A DNA stretch of 64,000 nt from Streptomyces sp. T39. GTDB lineage: Bacteria; Actinomycetota; Actinomycetes; Streptomycetales; Streptomycetaceae. The DNA lies in assembly GCF_008042045.1 (NCBI RefSeq), contig NZ_RDBP01000012.1:2483751-2547750 (forward strand), written 5' to 3'. Both the position numbers and the translations under genes were made by a program. Position 1 is the stretch's first letter; the number at the start of each line of letters is the position of its first letter. Below the pieces are notes generated by a model, which was not told the origin of the DNA, did no database searches, and saw nothing but the letters and a program-made list of their open reading frames with translations. Of this stretch, positions 60,061 to 64,000 are shown one piece after another.

Positions 60061-61272
60061 ATGGCAGCGGAGATCGTCAATCCTCGCAGCGACAGCGTCA
60101 CCACGGAGAGTGCCGACGAGCCCTTCGATGCGGCGTTCGCCCTGCACCGCGGCGGCAAGATGGCCATCCAGGCCACCGTGCCGGTGCGGGACAAGGATGA
60201 CCTGTCCCTCGCGTACACACCCGGCGTCGCCAAGGTGTGCACCGCAATCGCCGAGCAGCCCGAACTCGTGCACGACTACACCTGGAAGTCCCAGGTCGTC
60301 GCGGTCGTGACGGACGGGACCGCGGTGCTCGGCCTCGGCGACATCGGCCCGGAGGCGTCCCTCCCGGTCATGGAGGGGAAAGCGATCCTCTTCAAGCAGT
60401 TCGGCGGCGTGGACGCGGTCCCGATCGCGCTCGCCACCACCGACACCGACGAGATCGTCGAGACCGTCGTCCGGCTCGCCCCCTCCTTCGGCGGCGTGAA
60501 CCTGGAGGACATCTCGGCGCCGCGGTGCTTCGAGATCGAGCGCAAGCTCCAGGAGCGCCTCGACATCCCCGTCTTCCACGACGACCAGCACGGCACCGCC
60601 GTCGTGACCCTCGCGGCCCTGCGCAACGCGGCGAAGCTGACCGGCCGGGGTCTGGGCGACCTCCGCGCCGTCATCTCCGGCTCCGGCGCGGCCGGTGTGG
60701 CCATCGCGAAGTTCCTGCTGGAGGCCGGCCTCGGCGACGTGGCGGTCACCGACCGCAAGGGCGTCGTCAGCCGCGACCGCACGGACCTCACCGACGTCAA
60801 GCGCGAGATCGCCGGGCTCACCAACCGGGCCGGGCTCTCCGGCACGCTGGAGACCGCGCTCGCCGGCGCGGACGTCTTCATCGGCGTCTCCGGCGGCACC
60901 GTCCCGGAGGAGGCCGTCGCGACGATGGCGCCGGGCGCGTTCGTCTTCGCCATGGCCAACCCGAACCCGGAGGTCCACCCCGACGTCGCGCACAAGTACG
61001 CGGCCGTCGTGGCCACCGGACGGTCGGACTACCCGAACCAGATCAACAACGTGCTCGCCTTCCCCGGCATCTTCGCCGGCGCGCTCCAGGTGCGGGCCTC
61101 CCGCATCACCGAGGGCATGAAGATCGCGGCGGCGAACGCGCTGGCCGACGTGGTCGGGGACGACCTGTCCGCCGACTACGTGATCCCGTCGCCGTTCGAC
61201 GAGCGGGTCGCTCCCGCGGTGACCGCCGCGGTGGCCGCCGCGGCGCGTGCCGAGGGGGTCGCGCGGCGCTGA
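60061..61272 (+). CDS. NAD(P)-dependent malic enzyme
   Basis: A 403-residue short-form malic enzyme converting malate to pyruvate and CO2. Blocks are LAYTPGVAKVCTAIAE, VTDGTAVLGLGDIGPEASLPVMEGKAILFKQF and VFHDDQHGTAVVTLAAL. The Rossmann loop is ISGSGAAGVAIAKFL. The late MANPNPEVHPDVAHKYAAVVATGRSDYPNQINNVLAFPG segment is also typical. The cofactor (NAD versus NADP) cannot be decided by eye. ATG 60061 follows AAGGGGT with ~9-nt spacing. Confidence 0.93.
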   Translation: MAAEIVNPRSDSVTTESADEPFDAAFALHRGGKMAIQATVPVRDKDDLSLAYTPGVAKVCTAIAEQPELVHDYTWKSQVVAVVTDGTAVLGLGDIGPEASLPVMEGKAILFKQFGGVDAVPIALATTDTDEIVETVVRLAPSFGGVNLEDISAPRCFEIERKLQERLDIPVFHDDQHGTAVVTLAALRNAAKLTGRGLGDLRAVISGSGAAGVAIAKFLLEAGLGDVAVTDRKGVVSRDRTDLTDVKREIAGLTNRAGLSGTLETALAGADVFIGVSGGTVPEEAVATMAPGAFVFAMANPNPEVHPDVAHKYAAVVATGRSDYPNQINNVLAFPGIFAGALQVRASRITEGMKIAAANALADVVGDDLSADYVIPSPFDERVAPAVTAAVAAAARAEGVARR

Positions 61273-61296
61273 GCCGTCCGCCCGGAGCGCCATGTG

Positions 61297-61342
61297 CGGC
61301 GGGCCGGTCCACATCCCGTGCGGGGGTGGGGCCGGCCCGCCG
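61297..61342 (+). terminator. terminator of the malic enzyme gene
   Basis: An 11-bp stem CGGCGGGCCGG with its complement and a large, partly paired loop, 24 nt after the stop. Confidence 0.7.
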
Positions 61343-61436
61343 GCGTTCCCGGGGTGCGTGGCGGGGTCGGACGCCGCCCGGGGGTGTGCGGGGCGTGTCA
61401 CACAGGTGTGCGGTTCCGTGGGGAGGGCTGTCGCCC

Positions 61437-61442
61437 TACGCT
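61437..61442 (+). promoter_or_regulatory. leaderless-type -10 hexamer of the MDR oxidoreductase gene
   Basis: TACGCT, 7 nt before the ATG at 61450. A CACAC-AG-GTGTG dyad (61399-61410) lies just upstream, near the -35 position. Confidence 0.5.
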
Positions 61443-61449
61443 CATGGTC

Positions 61450-62415
61450 ATGTTCGCCGCCTACGCCGCACGCATCGACCGCGACCAGCCGTTGAACGGC
61501 CTCGAACTGGGTGAACGGCCCGCGCCCGGGGCGCGCCCGGGCTGGACGACCGTGACCGTCAGGGCCGCCTCCCTCAACCACCACGACCTGTGGTCCCTGC
61601 GGGGCGTCGGCCTCTCCGAGGACAAGCTGCCGATGATCCTCGGCTGCGACGCCGCGGGCGTCGACCAGGACGGCAACGAGGTCGTGCTCCACTCCGTCAT
61701 CGGCCAGAGCGGCCACGGCGTGGGGCCCGACGAGCCGCGGTCCATCCTCACCGAGCGCTACCAGGGCACCTTCGCCGAGCAGGTGAGCGTGCCCACGTGG
61801 AACGTGCTGCCCAAGCCCGCGGAGCTCACGTTCGAGGAGGCCGCCTGCCTGCCGACCGCGTGGCTCACCGCGTACCGCATGCTCTTCACCAACGCCGGTG
61901 TCCGGCCCGGTGACTCGGTCCTCGTCCAGGGCGCGGGCGGCGGTGTCGCGACCGCCGCGCTCGTGCTCGGCCGGGCGGCCGGGCTGCGGATGTACGCCAC
62001 CAGCCGCGACGAGGCCAAGCGCCGGCGCGCCGTCGAACTCGGCGCCGAGGAGGCCTTCGAGCCGGGTGCGCGGCTGCCGCGCCGCGTGGACGCCGTCATC
62101 GAGACGGTCGGGGCCGCCACCTGGTCCCACTCGGTCAAGTCGCTGCGCCCCGGGGGGACCCTCGTCATCTCGGGGGCGACCAGCGGCGACCGCCCCTCCC
62201 ATGCCGAACTGACCCGCATCTTCTTCCTGGAGCTGAAGGTCGTCGGTTCCACCATGGGATCCCGGGACGAGCTGGAGGACCTGCTCTCCTTCTGCGCGGT
62301 GACCGGGGTCCGGCCCGTGATCGACCAGGTGCTCCCGCTGGACCGGGCCCGCGAGGGCTTCGAGCGGATCGAGAAGGGCGACCTCTTCGGGAAGATCGTG
62401 CTGACCGGGGCCTGA
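61450..62415 (+). CDS. MDR-family zinc-type alcohol dehydrogenase/quinone oxidoreductase-like protein
   Basis: A 321-residue medium-chain dehydrogenase. The N-terminal GroES-like half has VRAASLNHHDLWSLRG and ILGCDAAGVD. The nucleotide-binding half has VLVQGAGGGVATAALVLGRAAGLRMYATS. The four structural-zinc cysteines are absent, so it belongs to the quinone-oxidoreductase side. The substrate is unknown. The ATG at 61450 (MFAAYAAR) was preferred to ATG 61444 because TACGCT lies 7 nt before it. A strong shared hairpin follows. Confidence 0.86.
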   Translation: MFAAYAARIDRDQPLNGLELGERPAPGARPGWTTVTVRAASLNHHDLWSLRGVGLSEDKLPMILGCDAAGVDQDGNEVVLHSVIGQSGHGVGPDEPRSILTERYQGTFAEQVSVPTWNVLPKPAELTFEEAACLPTAWLTAYRMLFTNAGVRPGDSVLVQGAGGGVATAALVLGRAAGLRMYATSRDEAKRRRAVELGAEEAFEPGARLPRRVDAVIETVGAATWSHSVKSLRPGGTLVISGATSGDRPSHAELTRIFFLELKVVGSTMGSRDELEDLLSFCAVTGVRPVIDQVLPLDRAREGFERIEKGDLFGKIVLTGA

Positions 62416-62427
62416 CCCGGCCGCGGG

Positions 62428-62469
62428 CGCGAGGATGCCGCCGCGCCGTGGCGCGGCGGCATCCTCGCG
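62428..62469. terminator. bidirectional terminator, oxidoreductase / PadR
   Basis: A perfect 19-bp stem CGCGAGGATGCCGCCGCGC with its complement and a 4-nt loop. Confidence 0.9.
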
Positions 62470-62476
62470 ACGCGAC

Positions 62477-63472
62477 TCAGTCGCGGGGGGTGTTCAGCAG
62501 CGCGACGATGTGCGCCGCCGCCGTGGACAGATGACGCCGGGCCTCGCCGAGCTGGTCCGCGGTCACCCCGCGGTCGCGCGCCGCGTCCCGGACGTCGTCA
62601 CGGAAGCGGTCCAGCAGCCGTTCCAGGTCCCGTACGGGATCCGCCGACGGCTCCGGGACGGTGTCCTTCGCCCATTCGGGATCCGTGGCGCCCGCGTCCG
62701 GCTCCACGTGCGGCGGCCAGGCGGTGCCGCGGGCCAGTCCGCCGAGCTGGCCCGCCAGTTCGGACAGGCCGTCGCGCACCCCGGCGGGCCAGTCGCCGCG
62801 CGCGAAGTGGACCTGGACCTGGTCCTGCACCTGGCGGGCGATGCGCTGCATCTCGGAGCGGGCGTGCTCCCGGGCCTCCTCGGCCTGACGGCGCGCCTTG
62901 CGGGCGTCCTCGCGCGCCCGGCGGGACTCGTCCTTCGCGCGGCGCGCCTGCTCCTTCCACTCCTGACGGGCGCGGCGCAGCTCCTCCTTCGCCGTCCGCC
63001 AGCCCTCGCCGTCGGTGGCCGGGTCCCCCGGATCCCCGAAGCCGTCCCCGGCCGCCGGGCCGCCGGGCCCGCTCGCGCCGCGTCCGCGCGCCTCGCCGGC
63101 CGCCGCGCGCATCTCGCTGCGCAGCCTGCCCGCCGCGCCCCGCACGTCGTCGCGGATCTCCGCCGCGAGTTCGGAGACCGACTCGCGGATCTCGAGTTCG
63201 AGGTCGGCCAGCTCGGCGCCGCGTCCGGCGAGTTCGGCGCGTCCGGCGTCGGTGATCGAGTAGACCTTGCGGCCTCCCTCGGTGGCATGGGTGACCAGGC
63301 CCTCGGCCTCCAGCTTGGCCAGCCGCGGGTAGACGGTGCCGGCGCTCGGCGCGTACAGCCCCTGGAAGCGTTCCTCCAGCAGCCGGATGACCTCGTAGCC
63401 GTGGCGCGGGGCCTCGTCGAGCAGCTTGAGCAGGTAGAGCCGGAGCCGGCCATGGGCGAATACGGGGGGCAT
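62477..63472 (-). CDS. PadR-family regulator with long coiled-coil C-terminus
   Basis: A 331-residue protein. The PadR winged helix is at residues ~5-80 (GRLRLYLLKLLDEAPRHGYEVIRLLEERFQGLYAPSAGTVYPRLAKLEAEGLV). The remaining 250 residues are far longer than the ~100-residue dimerisation domain of usual PadR proteins. They are dominated by an Arg/Glu/Ala coiled-coil-like stretch at about 155-215 (EWKEQARRAKDESRRARED) after a Gly/Pro linker. It starts 1 nt after the DUF4097 stop, so the two share a transcript, and the DUF4097 protein may be its functional partner. Confidence 0.86.
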   Translation of the reverse strand: MPPVFAHGRLRLYLLKLLDEAPRHGYEVIRLLEERFQGLYAPSAGTVYPRLAKLEAEGLVTHATEGGRKVYSITDAGRAELAGRGAELADLELEIRESVSELAAEIRDDVRGAAGRLRSEMRAAAGEARGRGASGPGGPAAGDGFGDPGDPATDGEGWRTAKEELRRARQEWKEQARRAKDESRRAREDARKARRQAEEAREHARSEMQRIARQVQDQVQVHFARGDWPAGVRDGLSELAGQLGGLARGTAWPPHVEPDAGATDPEWAKDTVPEPSADPVRDLERLLDRFRDDVRDAARDRGVTADQLGEARRHLSTAAAHIVALLNTPRD

Positions 63473-63473
63473 G

Positions 63474-64000
63474 TCAGAGCGCCTTTCCGGTCGGGGCGTC
63501 GGCGTGCGTCCCGTCCTCGTCCGCCGGGGGCCTGCGCAGCAGGGCGATGGATCCGGACACCGTGGTCGCCGACAGGGTGCCGGTGCCCGCGCCGAGGGTG
63601 CCGGTGATCCGCTTGGCGCCCCACTGCCCGCGGACCCGCAGGTCCTCGAAGGCGTTGGACACGGCGCCGCTGGCGGTGTTGGCCTCCACCGTGGCGTCGG
63701 CCGGGTGGGGCAGCCGGATGGCGACCTCGCCGGAGACCGTGGTCAGCCGGATGTCGGCCGGTTCTCCGGCGGCGCCGATGTCGACGACCATGTTCCCGGT
63801 CACCGTCTCGGCCTTCACGGTGGAACCGGCGCCGTCGACGACGGTGAGGTCGCCCGAGACGCTGTGGAAGCGGAGGGCGCCGGTCAGCGCCTGTGCCTCG
63901 AGGTCGCCCGAGACCGTCTCGGCGAGCACCGGTCCGGCCAGCCCGACGAGCGTGGTGTCGCCGCTGACGCCGCGTACGGAGGTGGTGCCCCGGACGCCGG
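63474..64000 (-). CDS. DUF4097-family beta-repeat protein, C-terminal part
   Basis: Only the last ~175 codons are inside the window; the start lies beyond the right edge. The visible part is a right-handed-beta-helix-like array of ~20-residue repeats with recurring TVSGD/VSGD/TVSGE motifs (TTSVRGVSGDTTLVG, LAETVSGDLEAQ, FHSVSGDLTVV, LTTVSGEVAIRL, SATTVSGSIAL), typical of DUF4097 adhesin-like proteins. The tail is hydrophilic (RRPPADEDGTHADAP). It precedes the PadR gene by 1 nt. Confidence 0.85.
   Translation of the reverse strand, partial: GVRGTTSVRGVSGDTTLVGLAGPVLAETVSGDLEAQALTGALRFHSVSGDLTVVDGAGSTVKAETVTGNMVVDIGAAGEPADIRLTTVSGEVAIRLPHPADATVEANTASGAVSNAFEDLRVRGQWGAKRITGTLGAGTGTLSATTVSGSIALLRRPPADEDGTHADAPTGKAL

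Overview
The window is a GC-rich (>70%) stretch of actinobacterial chromosome. GTG and TTG starts are frequent, terminators are long U-tail-free hairpins, and the gene set (DasR/DasABC, SigR/RsrA, SigH with its anti-sigma factor, a WhiB-like protein, nickel superoxide dismutase, snapalysin) is that of a Streptomyces. From memory, the gene order follows the conserved core region around sigR, nrdAB, das, wblE, sigH and sodN in S. coelicolor. I see no insertion sequence, prophage, CRISPR array or multi-gene natural-product cluster. The window reads as ordinary core chromosome whose interest lies mainly in its regulatory DNA. Layout: 0.0-7.7 kb holds the N-terminus of a zinc metalloprotease, an SDR-family protein, moaE, a 58-residue membrane protein, a PDZ/Lon-like protease, a PPA1309-type protein and a large UPF0182 membrane protein. 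7.7-10.3 kb holds a Sel1-repeat gene bracketed by two identical initiator tRNA genes. 10.3-20.2 kb holds a peroxide-response pair (Fur-type repressor and catalase), a CBS protein, hisN, a TetR regulator, an SMR exporter, rsgA, aroA, an M50 protease, an SRAP protein and a small hydrolase. 20.2-27.1 kb holds sigR-rsrA, a tandem pair of membrane HD-type proteins, a TPR protein, deformylase and a DD-carboxypeptidase. 27.1-33.4 kb holds the class Ia ribonucleotide reductase operon, with a cobalamin riboswitch and probable NrdR boxes, then a GNAT protein and a monocarboxylate permease pair. 33.6-42.6 kb is the chitosaccharide/GlcNAc locus dasR-dasABC, a GH3 hexosaminidase, a SIS-type sugar-phosphate protein resembling the NagB-II deaminases, and a PdtaS-like sensor kinase. 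42.8-51.9 kb holds wblE, a lipid kinase, prsH-sigH, a UBP zinc finger, a Na+/H+ antiporter, a PLP enzyme, a polyprenyl synthase and two small proteins. 52.0-64.0 kb holds a GC-rich repeat array, snapalysin with its LysR neighbour, sodN/sodX, a CGNR protein, a methyltransferase, a polar amino acid ABC operon, malic enzyme, an MDR-family oxidoreductase and a PadR/DUF4097 pair. How the genes work together: the das locus couples import of amino sugars (DasABC), hydrolysis of oligosaccharides (GH3) and probably entry into glycolysis (SIS deaminase) under DasR, whose operators I can see upstream of dasA and also upstream of the sensor kinase. The katA/Fur, sigR/rsrA and sodN/sodX pairs are three separate oxidative-stress modules. 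Eleven genes carry a TANNNT hexamer 6-7 nt before the start codon and no Shine-Dalgarno in between, so a large share of this region is probably expressed from leaderless mRNAs.
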